Made by a program: the position numbers and the translations under genes. A model generated the notes under the pieces. It saw only the letters and a list, made by a program, of their open reading frames with translations. It ran no database searches and was not told the DNA's origin. Positions 1-7,369 of a stretch of DNA of 36,987 nt are shown here, in pieces; the stretch's first letter is position 1, and every line of letters starts with the position of its first letter. Source of the DNA: JOPF136 sp035272605 (GTDB lineage Bacteria > Acidobacteriota > Terriglobia > Acidiferrales > UBA7541); the NCBI GenBank assembly GCA_035272605.1, contig DATEQM010000179.1, positions 1 to 36,987 on the forward strand. The letters are read 5' to 3'.

Positions 1-1319
1 CGCGTCGGCGAAAGGTATTCGAAATTCTTCTGCGTCCCGCGCTTTTCCTGGCACAGTTCCAAAAGCGCCCCTACCGAATCCTCCGACGTGATGATCATCG
101 CCGTGATCATGGGTTCCCGGATGCTCTGGATGCTCCCGGGCGGCGGAAACTTCGACGGGTTGTCCACTTCCAGCTCTTCGCCGGTCACCGTGCGGATCTG
201 GAAGCGCACGCTCGGCGCCGTGGTGATCAGGTTGATGTTGTACTCGCGCTCCAGTCGCTCCTGCACGATCTCCATGTGCAGCAGGCCCAGGAAGCCGCAG
301 CGGAATCCGAACCCCAGCGCCACGCTGTTTTCCGGCTCGTAGAAAAACGCCGCGTCGTTCAGCTTCAGCTTGCCCAGCGCGTCGCGCAGCATTTCGTAGT
401 CGCTCGAGTTCACCGGAAAAAGCCCTGCAAACACCATCGGTTTGATGGCCTGGAAGCCCGGCAGCGCCGGCACCGGCCGCGCCTCTTCGATCACCGTATC
501 GCCCACCGGCGCGTCCGCCACGTCTTTGATGTTGGCCACCAGGAACCCCACGTCGCCCGCCGCCAGCTCCTCCACCGCCAGCGGCTTCGGCGTGTACACC
601 CCCATGCTTTCCACTTCGAACTCGTGGCCCGTCGAGCAAATGCGGATTTTCGTGCGCGGCGCGATCCGTCCCGCCTTCACCCTCACCTGGATCACCACCC
701 CGCGGTAAGGATCGAACCACGAATCGAAAATCAGCGCCTGCAGCGGCGCCTCCGCGCTGCCCGCCGGCGCGGGAATCCTCTGTACGATCGCTTCCAAAAC
801 CTCGTCCACTCCGAGCCCGCTCTTCGCGCTGATCAGCAGCGCGTCGTGCGCCGGCAGCGCCAGCACGTTTTCAATTTGTTCCTTGGCGCGCTCCGGCTGC
901 GCCGCCGGAAGATCGATTTTGTTGATTACCGGGACGATGGCCAGGTTGTTTTCCGCGGCCAGAAACGTGTTGGCCACCGTCTGCGCTTCCACGCCCTGGC
1001 TCGCATCCACCACCAGCAACGCGCCCTCGCAGGCGGAAAGCGCGCGCGACACTTCGTAGGAAAAATCCACGTGCCCGGGCGTATCAATCAGGTGCAGCCG
1101 GTAGGTCTGTCCGTCCCGCGCCGTGTAATGCAGCCGGATGCTCTTGGCCTTGATGGTGATCCCGCGCTCCCGCTCCAGGTCCATCGAGTCCAGCACCTGC
1201 TCGCTCATCTCCCGGTGCGTCAGCGACCCGGTCATCTCCAGCAGCCGGTCGGCCAGCGTGGACTTCCCGTGGTCGATGTGCGCGATGATCGAAAAATTGC
1301 GGATGAGCCGTGGGTCCAT
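1..1319 (-). CDS. lepA: Elongation factor 4 (LepA), C-terminus outside window
   Basis: Ribosome-associated translational GTPase that promotes back-translocation or late ribosome maturation. About 439 of the usual ~600 residues are visible; the C-terminal domain lies beyond base 1. The translation begins MDPRLIRNFSIIAHIDHGKS, with the P-loop AHIDHGKST at about residues 13-21, switch region ERERGITIKAKS, G3 motif DTPGH and G4 motif NKID, followed by the EF-G-like domains including the GFRCGFLGLLHMEIVQERL block typical of LepA. The start was set at the ATG in front of DPRLIRN because LepA proteins begin just ahead of RNFSIIAHIDHGKST. A strong hairpin lies 12 nt upstream. It is transcribed divergently from the toxin-antitoxin pair. 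Identification is very secure. Confidence 0.97.
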   Translation of the reverse strand, partial: MDPRLIRNFSIIAHIDHGKSTLADRLLEMTGSLTHREMSEQVLDSMDLERERGITIKAKSIRLHYTARDGQTYRLHLIDTPGHVDFSYEVSRALSACEGALLVVDASQGVEAQTVANTFLAAENNLAIVPVINKIDLPAAQPERAKEQIENVLALPAHDALLISAKSGLGVDEVLEAIVQRIPAPAGSAEAPLQALIFDSWFDPYRGVVIQVRVKAGRIAPRTKIRICSTGHEFEVESMGVYTPKPLAVEELAAGDVGFLVANIKDVADAPVGDTVIEEARPVPALPGFQAIKPMVFAGLFPVNSSDYEMLRDALGKLKLNDAAFFYEPENSVALGFGFRCGFLGLLHMEIVQERLEREYNINLITTAPSVRFQIRTVTGEELEVDNPSKFPPPGSIQSIREPMITAMIITSEDSVGALLELCQEKRGTQKNFEYLSPT

Positions 1320-1327
1320 GTGTAAAC

Positions 1328-1352
1328 GGCGCCCCGAGTCGCTCGGGGCGTC
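1328..1352. repeat. GC-rich hairpin in the lepA leader
   Basis: GCCCCGAG, a 3-nt TCG loop and CTCGGGGC form a perfect 8-bp stem at 1331-1349, extendable by three more pairs (one of them G-T). It starts 9 nt upstream of the lepA start codon, in the region expected to be its 5' leader. No U-run follows on either strand, so it is not a classical intrinsic terminator. It could modulate lepA translation or be one of the dispersed palindromes seen elsewhere in the window. Confidence 0.6.
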
Positions 1353-1425
1353 GAACGCTCTAGTTTGACATAACTCTGGAGTTGGATGTCGGCCGGAGGG
1401 AACTGTCGCGGGCCGCGTTCGCGTG

Positions 1426-1431
1426 TATACT
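1426..1431 (+). promoter_or_regulatory. Possible -10 box of the toxin-antitoxin operon
   Basis: TATACT lies 36 nt upstream of the antitoxin start. The hexamer 17 bp further upstream (CTGTCG) is a poor -35 match, so only the -10 element is suggested. Confidence 0.35.
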
Positions 1432-1466
1432 ATTTTGCGGAAGGGCGGTCTGAAGGGAGCAGGAAT

Positions 1467-1685
1467 ATGCCGCGACGCGAGGCCGTTATCGTGAAGAATC
1501 CGGAGATTCTTGGCGGCACCGCAGTATTTCGCGGGACCCGCGTGCCCTTCAAGAATCTGCTCGACTATCTCGAGGGCGGCCACACTCTCGACGAGTTCCT
1601 GGAGGAGTTTCCCTCGGTGACGCGCGAGGCTGCCATCTCCGCTTTGGAGTATGCCAAGGAATTGGTAGTTACCCAGACAAAATGA
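1467..1685 (+). CDS. DUF433-family antitoxin
   Basis: Small 72-residue protein of the DUF433 family, a winged-helix-like DNA-binding antitoxin usually paired with DUF5615 toxins. The family signature is clear: IVKNPEILGGTAVFRGTRVP at about residues 8-27, then a segment (LDYLEGGHTLDEFLEEFPSVTRE) matching the usual pattern of a leucine-rich turn followed by a FP-x-V helix. The start is the ATG preceded by GGGAGCAGGA; an upstream in-frame extension to 1386 lacks family similarity. The stop overlaps the toxin start in an ATGA arrangement, so the two are translationally coupled. The partner toxin frame is broken, so this may be an orphaned or solo antitoxin and autoregulator. Role inferred from family. 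Confidence 0.9.
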   Translation: MPRREAVIVKNPEILGGTAVFRGTRVPFKNLLDYLEGGHTLDEFLEEFPSVTREAAISALEYAKELVVTQTK

Positions 1686-2001
1686 GGCTGCTGATCGACG
1701 AGTGTTTACCGCGCAAACTGAAAGGTCTGCTCGGCGGGCACGACTGCCGAACCGTGCAGGAAATGGGCTGGTCCGGTAGAAAGAATGGCGAGCTGCTATC
1801 GCTGGCGGAAGGGAATTTCGACGTGATGGTCACCGCCGACCAGGGCATGGAGTACGAGCCAAGGCTTGCGGATCGCAAGATAGCCGTCCCCTGCTCGTTG
1901 CTCGCTCCAATCAGATTGAGGATTTGGCGCCGGTGGTTCCGGCCGCCCTTGCCGCTCTCCACGACATCCTTCCTGGGCGTGCGGTTCGGGTCAAGAAGTA
2001 G
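1682..2001 (+). pseudogene. DUF5615 PIN-like toxin, frameshifted
   Basis: Toxin partner of the DUF433 antitoxin, starting in an ATGA overlap. Residues 1-69 match the DUF5615 (PIN-like nuclease) family: MRLLIDECLPRKL with the acidic D6/E7, RTVQEMGWSGRKNGELL, and a VTADQ motif. After KIAV (near base 1888) the frame loses similarity and reads on to a stop at 2081-2083. The expected C-terminus (LLVARSNQIEDLAPVVPAAL, ending RAVRVKK) is present in the frame one base back, closing with TAG at 1999-2001. A single-base deletion close to the C run at 1888-1891 explains this. It is either a genuine inactivating mutation or a sequencing or assembly error. Coordinates given are for the restored gene. Confidence 0.85.
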
Positions 2002-2164
2002 CCGACTGCCCCGCCGCGCTCTGTCACTTCTTCGCCGCGAATTGCCGATGGCTCCAGGACGACGATGGGCGCGAGTGACGTAGGGAGGAACGGGACGGGC
2101 GGTTGAAAATTGGAACTGGGATGGAAACCGGCCCGTGCTCTCCAGGCTGAGGTAAGATTCAGCA

Positions 2165-2482
2165 ATGTCGAGACTTCCGCGGGCGAGAACTGCTGCTCCT
2201 GTTGTGCATGGCTGCTTATTTGTGGTGGCCTCCGCGCTGCTTTGGACCTCGGGCCGGCCGGTGCTTGATGGGCCGGCGCGTTTTCCGACGTTGTTATTTT
2301 GGGTTGCCGACATTCCGATTTCCCTGATCGCTTCCGGACAGCTGTTTTTCTCAAATCACTTCGCCTGGCTCGTTTGGGGGCTATGGGGAGTCATCGGAAC
2401 GATTTGGTGGTATTTCCTGGGACTTTCGATAGAGGCGTTGTTGAGGCGGTCTTCCAGTAGGCGAGCAATGGATAAGAGGTAG
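2165..2482 (+). CDS. Small hydrophobic membrane protein, unknown function
   Basis: 105 residues with about three predicted membrane segments: about 13-28 (VHGCLFVVASALLW), 42-60 (TLLFWVADIPISLIASGQLF) and 66-90 (FAWLVWGLWGVIGTIWWYFL), ending in a basic tail (LLRRSSSRRAMDKR). The arrangement fits an inner-membrane protein with a positively charged cytoplasmic end. No recognised catalytic motif. The ribosome binding site is weak (GAGG about 12 nt upstream of the ATG). It has no obvious partner: the broken toxin lies upstream and a long non-coding leader downstream. Called real because hydrophobic helices with a positive-inside charge pattern are unlikely in a shadow frame. Function unknown. Confidence 0.6.
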   Translation: MSRLPRARTAAPVVHGCLFVVASALLWTSGRPVLDGPARFPTLLFWVADIPISLIASGQLFFSNHFAWLVWGLWGVIGTIWWYFLGLSIEALLRRSSSRRAMDKR

Positions 2483-2618
2483 ATTAGGACGAGTGGGGCA
2501 GGAGCCGTCGCTGAACACTTCGGCGTGCCACAGATGCGTCGCGCCTGCGCCAACGCTCCCGCACGCCGCCTCGTGGCTGGTCGACAAAGGTCCGTGAGCT
2601 GTCCACTGTATTTTTTCC

Positions 2619-2647
2619 TTGCAAGTCATCTTCCCGTTTGCTATACT
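2619..2647 (+). promoter_or_regulatory. Strong sigma70-type promoter
   Basis: TTGCAA at 2619-2624 and TATACT at 2642-2647 separated by exactly 17 bp, in a locally AT-rich stretch of an otherwise GC-rich region. Four of six -35 and five of six -10 positions match the consensus. The first likely gene downstream starts 526 nt later. Confidence 0.7.
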
Positions 2648-2728
2648 TTTTTGGTTAGCGCTACCTTCTCTCCCCGAGCGGAGAGACGGAAAAAATAGAC
2701 GCCGGTTTGCCGCCCTCGTAGTTGGGCG

Positions 2729-2827
2729 CCCCGACTCCCTCATCGGGGTTCCAGCCCGGTTGGAAAGGAAGCACCTCAGCCCCTGATCGGGGTGCGCGCC
2801 TTTTGCGCCCCGACTCCTTTGTTGGGG
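2729..2827 (+). repeat. Repeated CCCCGA...TCGGGG stem-loops
   Basis: Two related stem-loops sit in the leader: CCCCGACTCCCTCATCGGGG (2729-2748) and CCCCGACTCCTTTGTTGGGG (2808-2827), with CCCCTGATCGGGG (2780-2792) between them. The change from TCGGGG to TTGGGG keeps the stem through a G-U pair, which is what an RNA stem would tolerate. Both copies are preceded by GCG. Confidence 0.55.
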
Positions 2828-3172
2828 CTGATCCAATCCAAGTATGTCTGCCGTGCCACACCCGCGGCTCTCTGGCCTTTCTCCGCGTCCCTTCGCCACT
2901 TCTCTCCTTGGCGACCGTAGCACCCGTCTTCGGGGCCGCGGGTTCCGACCGGGTCGGAAGACGCTCGCCCCCTCCCTCCAGTCTGCCCAGCCTCCGACTT
3001 CTAACCTCCTTCGTATCTATCGTTTGTGCAAGTACGCGTCCCGTAAGACATTTGCTTTCAAGCGTTTGTGCAATAAACAGGGGGAGGGGGGTACCCCTCT
3101 TCCCAACTCTCATGCCTTCAATGGCATAGGAACCAGCCAAGAGAAACTCAGAACCCAAGAAAGGACATGCAC

Positions 3173-3571
3173 ATGACCCAATCTCCCAAGCAGCCCCGCC
3201 AGCGCAGAACACGCCGCTGGACCCGTGAAGGCGGCCTCCCGTACCTCCTCGCGGAATTCCCCGACGACTTCTCTTCCGCCACTGCCGTCAACAACTTCAT
3301 CTACACCTTTTCCGCAGAGATCATCGTCGGCCGCCTCGAAACTCGCACCGCCACCGTCCTCGGCTACCTCGCTCAACTCGCCATCCAGACTCTTCCCCTT
3401 CTCCGCATCGAGGCGGAGCTCACGCGCCGCAATCCCACGCGTTTCGAATTCATTTCGCTCGCGCCGAAAACGGACCTCTCGCCTTACCGTTCGACGCCCC
3501 CCGCAGCCCCGGCGACCCAAGCAACGCCCCAAACCGCGCCAAACAACAGCCCGGAAGGAGCCCCGCGATGA
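3173..3571 (+). CDS. Small conserved-looking protein, unknown function
   Basis: 132 residues. The N-terminus is short and basic (RQRRTRRWTREGGLPYLLAE). A central region at about 25-95 looks like a folded helical domain (FPDDFSSATAVNNFIYTFSA, then RLETRTATVLGYLAQLAIQT and LLRIEAELTR). The tail from about 105 is Pro/Ala/Thr-rich and probably disordered. ATG at 3173 was chosen over 3167 because AAAGGA is 7 nt upstream of it but only 1 nt from the earlier ATG. No known domain was recognised; I have the impression of similar uncharacterised proteins in Acidobacteria but cannot confirm it. It is the only gene served by the strong promoter and long leader upstream, so it may be post-transcriptionally controlled. 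Confidence 0.65.
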   Translation: MTQSPKQPRQRRTRRWTREGGLPYLLAEFPDDFSSATAVNNFIYTFSAEIIVGRLETRTATVLGYLAQLAIQTLPLLRIEAELTRRNPTRFEFISLAPKTDLSPYRSTPPAAPATQATPQTAPNNSPEGAPR

Positions 3572-3764
3572 CTCCAACAATTCGCTCACCCCTCGCGCGC
3601 CGTTTGCGTCGTGCGCGAGCAGCGCACAGGCCCCGCGACCCCGCCGCGAATAAACGAGTGCGCCTCTGCTACTTGGAGGGGGCCGGGGCGGGGTATATAG
3701 TTAGCCGTTTGACCGCCCGCGGCACACGATCGAAACCACCGGATTCCGTGCCGGAGCTCGCACG

Positions 3765-6326
3765 ATGAGTATAGACCTCGAAAAACTGCTGGCGAAGGCC
3801 AAGAAGGGCATCGAGAAGAACAAGCTCGATGACGCCATCGAAGCCTACCTGGAGATTCACGGCGCCTACCCGGCAAACCTGGACGCGCTCCAGACGCTGG
3901 GCGACCTCTATTCCCGGCAGAGCAATGCGGAGCGTTCCGCGCACTTCTACGGGCTGCAATTCGACCGGCTGGTGGAGATCCGCGACCCGGTAAAGGCCAT
4001 GGCGCTCTACAGCCGCTTCCTCAAGTCCACGGCGCAGCCTCCGGAGCGCGTGGCGCGCTACGCCAACCTGCTGCAAAAACAGAACCGCTCGATGGAAGCC
4101 ATCGAACAGTTCGAGAATGCCGCGGAGCTGTACCTCTTCCAGCAGCGGACCGCGGAGGCGCTCACGTGCTGGGAGCGTATCTCCGTGCTGGATCCGGACA
4201 ACCCCGGGCGGCACTTCCTGATCGGGGAGGTGGCGGAGCGGCTGGGGCAAATGGAGCCGGCGGCGCGGGGATATCTGCGGGCCGGGCAGCTCACGCTGGG
4301 GCTGAACGATGCGGAGCAGGCGCTTTCCATCCTGGAGCGGGCGCACCGCATCCTGCCCAGCGATCGCTCGATCGCGCTGGTGTTTGCGGAGTGCATGCTG
4401 CGCAAGAGCCAGGCGCAGCGCGCCGTGGAGCTGCTGGAGCCCTTCGCTTCGAGCTCGGGCGACGTCGACCTGCGCCTGCTCCTGGGCCGGGCGCAGCTCG
4501 ACAGCGGGCAGAGGGAGCAGGCCTTTGCCACTTATGAGTCCCTGGCGCGGCAGACGGGGCAGCACTACGAAAAATTGTTCGAGGTCGCGCTGCGGCAGGT
4601 CGAGGCGGGCGAGGAAGCCGTGGCCGTCAAATCCCTCGAAAAGATCCGCGCGCTGGCCACGGCGACCAAGAAAGAGGACGCCTTCAACGCGGCGTTCGAG
4701 AGCCTGCTGGGCGCGCACGCCAATTCGATTCCGCTGCACGAGTACGCCGGGCGGTATTACAACGAAATCAACCGGGAGACGAAGTACTTCGGCGTGCTGA
4801 CCAAGCTGTTCGACCTCTATCTGGAGAAGGGCAACATCAAAGGGGCCTGCGACGCGCTGGACCGGCTGGTGGAAATCGATCCCTACGACAACAACCACGC
4901 GGAACGCCTGGGGCGGCTGGATGGCAAGGCCGATGCGGCCTACGTGAGCAGCTTCCGCGCGCGGCTGACGAAGACCGCGGGCAGCTCCGCGCCGGTGGTC
5001 ACCACGCGGACGCACTTCGGAGAGGGGGCCGGAGCGGCGGCGGGGCAGGCGGCCGACAAGAACCTGCAGCGCACCCAGACGCTGGAAGACATGATCGTGC
5101 AGACGGAAATCTTCCTCCAGTATTCGCTGGAAGCGAAGGCCAAGGAACGCCTGCAGAAAATCGCGGAACAGTTTCCCGGCGACGAGGAGAAAAACGAACG
5201 GCTGCGGGCACTCTACGAGCAGGCGAAATGGTGGCCTGCCGGGTCGAAAATGCAGCCGCGCGCCCCGGCGGCTGCCGCGACCGCATCGCAGACGAATCCC
5301 GCGTTGAAGTCCGGCGCCTTTAACGCCGATACGCTGCGCGATTTGACCAAGATGTCGGAAGTGAACAAAGTGCTGTTCCGGCAGCCCACGGCAAAGGCCA
5401 TCCTCTCCGCGGCGGTGAACGAAGTGGGCAAGCACCTGCGCGTGTCGCGCTGCCTGGCGACCATCGGCCCTCTGGGCCAGCCCCCGCAAATGACGGCGGA
5501 ATACACCGCCGCCGGAGTCGAAGCCCTGTCTCCGCCGAAATTCACAAAACTGATGGCGGTGCTGGCGGGCGAAGAGCCGGACACGCTGGGGGCCATCACC
5601 GTGGACGCGGCGAACGATCCGGCGTTTGCGGAGACGGGCCTGCAATCCGTGCTCGCGGTGCAACTGGTGGACAAGGAGAAGCAGGAGATCGGCGGGATGC
5701 TGTTCGCGGCCATGGAAGCGGCGCGGAGGTGGAAGCCGAACGAGAGCTACTTCCTGCAGGCCGTGGGCGACCAGATGCTGGTGGCGGTGAACCACGCGCG
5801 CCTGCGCACGCTGATGCGCACGCTGTCCGTGGCCGACGAAAAGACCGGGCTGCTGAGCCCCAGCTCCTACCAGGATTGCCTGCTCGCGGAGACGGCGCGC
5901 GCCAAGCAGCAGTCCACGCCGTATTCGCTGCTCATCCTGCAGGTGGACAAGGCGCGGGAGCTAGCGCGGCAACACGGCGAGGACAAGGTGGAGGGGTACA
6001 TCGAAAACCTTTCGCGGGCGTTGCTCTCCGGCGTGCGGCAAACGGACATCGCGGTGAAGTACGTGGGCTGGGCGGTGGCGCTGGTGATGCCGGACACCAA
6101 CGGAACGAACGCCATCGCGCTGGCCGATAAGCTGCGCAAGCTCGGCGGAACGGTGAAAGCGCCGTGGAATGGGGCCGGGGTGACGCTGAGCGCGGTGGTG
6201 GCCGAGGCCGCGGTCGAGGCGCAGTACGACAATGAAGACATCGTGACGCACCTGATCAACCGCGTGGATTTCGCGCTGGAAGACGTGCGCAAAGGGGAAG
6301 GGAACGCCGTGGTCGAATGCCCGTAG
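3765..6326 (+). CDS. TPR-repeat protein with GAF-like region and degenerate GGDEF domain
   Basis: 853-residue, probably cytoplasmic protein. Residues ~1-380 are helical TPR-like repeats (for example AIEAYLEIHGAYPANLDALQ and similar units), a protein-interaction scaffold. After an Ala/Pro-rich linker at ~490-515, residues ~520-680 resemble a GAF-type sensor region. Residues ~690-850 match a GGDEF fold: it opens with DEKTGLLSPSSYQ (equivalent to D-x-L-T-G-L-x-N-R) and has a YSLLILQVD strand. At the active-site loop it reads KYVGWAVAL (about 765-773) instead of R-x-GGDEF, so diguanylate cyclase activity is unlikely. A role as a c-di-GMP/GTP-binding or purely structural regulator is inferred. It stands alone, with 118 bp to the next gene. 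Confidence 0.8.
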   Translation: MSIDLEKLLAKAKKGIEKNKLDDAIEAYLEIHGAYPANLDALQTLGDLYSRQSNAERSAHFYGLQFDRLVEIRDPVKAMALYSRFLKSTAQPPERVARYANLLQKQNRSMEAIEQFENAAELYLFQQRTAEALTCWERISVLDPDNPGRHFLIGEVAERLGQMEPAARGYLRAGQLTLGLNDAEQALSILERAHRILPSDRSIALVFAECMLRKSQAQRAVELLEPFASSSGDVDLRLLLGRAQLDSGQREQAFATYESLARQTGQHYEKLFEVALRQVEAGEEAVAVKSLEKIRALATATKKEDAFNAAFESLLGAHANSIPLHEYAGRYYNEINRETKYFGVLTKLFDLYLEKGNIKGACDALDRLVEIDPYDNNHAERLGRLDGKADAAYVSSFRARLTKTAGSSAPVVTTRTHFGEGAGAAAGQAADKNLQRTQTLEDMIVQTEIFLQYSLEAKAKERLQKIAEQFPGDEEKNERLRALYEQAKWWPAGSKMQPRAPAAAATASQTNPALKSGAFNADTLRDLTKMSEVNKVLFRQPTAKAILSAAVNEVGKHLRVSRCLATIGPLGQPPQMTAEYTAAGVEALSPPKFTKLMAVLAGEEPDTLGAITVDAANDPAFAETGLQSVLAVQLVDKEKQEIGGMLFAAMEAARRWKPNESYFLQAVGDQMLVAVNHARLRTLMRTLSVADEKTGLLSPSSYQDCLLAETARAKQQSTPYSLLILQVDKARELARQHGEDKVEGYIENLSRALLSGVRQTDIAVKYVGWAVALVMPDTNGTNAIALADKLRKLGGTVKAPWNGAGVTLSAVVAEAAVEAQYDNEDIVTHLINRVDFALEDVRKGEGNAVVECP

Positions 6327-6444
6327 AGGGCCGCGAAGGGAGAGTGCTGCGCGGGAGCGAGCGGTACGGAGCAGGGGTTGCATCACCTGCCTGAAACCTG
6401 CAGGAACGCCCGGCGTGCGCCGTGAATCTCGAGGAGAAGAAGCG

Positions 6445-7329
6445 ATGGCCATTGAAAAGGTAGGCGTGGCAGGCTGCGGCCTGATGGGTTCGGGCATCGC
6501 GCAGGTGTGCGCGCAGTCCGGGTTCCCCACCGTGGTGCGCGAGGTGAACGAGGCGCTGGTGGAGAAAGGGCTAAAGAGCATCGAGAAGAACCTGGACCGT
6601 CTGGTGGAGAAGGGATCGCTGAGCGCGAGCGACCGCGCCGCCGCGCGCGGCCGGCTGAAGGGCACCACGAAGATCGAGGACCTCGCCGGGGCGGACATCG
6701 TGATCGAGGCCATCGTGGAGCAGTTGGCGGCGAAGCGGGAATTCTGGTCGGCGCTCGAGCCGCTGTGCCCGAAGCAGGTGATTTTTGCGAGCAATACCTC
6801 GTCGCTTTCGATCACGGAGATGGCGGTGGGTACGTCGCGGCCCCAGAATTTCGTGGGGCTGCATTTCTTCAACCCTGTGCCGGTGATGAAGCTGGTGGAG
6901 GTGATCCGCACGATCGCCACGGATGATGCGGTGTACGACCAGGCGCATGCCTTCGCGCTGCGGCTGGGGAAGACGCCGGTGCGCACCACGGACCGCACGG
7001 GCTTCATCGTCAACCGGCTGCTCGTGCCGTATCTGCTGGACGCGGTGCGCGCGCTGGAGGAAGGAGTGGCCTCCATCGAGGACATCGACAACTCCCTGAA
7101 GCTGGGTTGCGGGCACCCCATGGGTCCGCTGACGCTGCTGGATTTCGTGGGGAACGATACGACCTATCACATCGCCAATATCATGTTCGAGGAGTTCAAG
7201 GAGAAGCGCTTTGCCCCGCCGCCGCTGCTCAAGCGCATGGTGCTGGCCGGGTGGAATGGGCGCAAATCTGGCCGGGGCTTTTATGATTACACCGACCCGA
7301 AGAATCCGCGGCCGGTGAAACTAGTCTAA
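6445..7329 (+). CDS. 3-hydroxybutyryl-CoA / 3-hydroxyacyl-CoA dehydrogenase
   Basis: NAD-dependent oxidation of (S)-3-hydroxyacyl-CoA to 3-ketoacyl-CoA in beta-oxidation, or the reverse reaction in butanoyl-CoA formation. 294 residues, the usual length for the single-function (Hbd/PaaH type) enzyme. The Rossmann motif GCGLMG is at 10-15, the conserved SNTSS near 116-120, and the catalytic-His block LHFFNPVPVMKLVEV has His140. The C-terminal helical domain contains DRTGFIVNRLL and GPLTLLDFVGND. The start is the ATG following GAGGAGAAG; a 10-residue upstream extension is not family-like. It is followed 40 bp later by an enoyl-CoA hydratase, the preceding enzyme of the same pathway, so the two are probably co-transcribed. 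Confidence 0.95.
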   Translation: MAIEKVGVAGCGLMGSGIAQVCAQSGFPTVVREVNEALVEKGLKSIEKNLDRLVEKGSLSASDRAAARGRLKGTTKIEDLAGADIVIEAIVEQLAAKREFWSALEPLCPKQVIFASNTSSLSITEMAVGTSRPQNFVGLHFFNPVPVMKLVEVIRTIATDDAVYDQAHAFALRLGKTPVRTTDRTGFIVNRLLVPYLLDAVRALEEGVASIEDIDNSLKLGCGHPMGPLTLLDFVGNDTTYHIANIMFEEFKEKRFAPPPLLKRMVLAGWNGRKSGRGFYDYTDPKNPRPVKLV

Positions 7330-7369
7330 GGACGAAACTCGAAGATCGAAAATCGGCGCAGAGGAACCC

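Larger units (their letters stand above)
2483..3172 (+). other. 690-nt non-coding region with promoter and long structured leader
   Basis: No convincing gene on either strand; open frames here look like shadow frames. 2483-2618 shows nothing recognisable. From the promoter at 2619-2647 a transcript would run ~515 nt to the start codon at 3173. It contains four short stem-loops (2667-2686, 2729-2748, 2780-2792, 2808-2827) and a direct repeat CGTTTGTGCAA at 3021 and 3063. A leader this long and structured suggests cis-regulation or a separate small RNA. Confidence 0.5.

Noticed and set aside
276..1325. Long plus-strand open frame over the lepA region
   Set aside because: Antisense shadow of lepA; the minus strand gives a perfect elongation factor 4 and the plus-strand translation is Arg/His-rich without any domain.
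2661..3212. Minus- and plus-strand open frames in 2381-3212
   Set aside because: Overlapping frames on both strands with no domain, atypical composition and no ribosome binding site; the region fits a long leader better.
3568..3768. 66-residue frame overlapping the stop of the small unknown gene
   Set aside because: The ATGA overlap is suggestive, but the Arg/Ala/Pro-rich product lacks any fold-like pattern and runs into the start of the TPR gene. Probably chance.
3669..5795. 708-residue minus-strand frame opposite the TPR/GGDEF gene
   Set aside because: High-GC antisense shadow; Arg/His/Gln-rich without domain, while the plus strand has TPR, GAF-like and GGDEF-like features.
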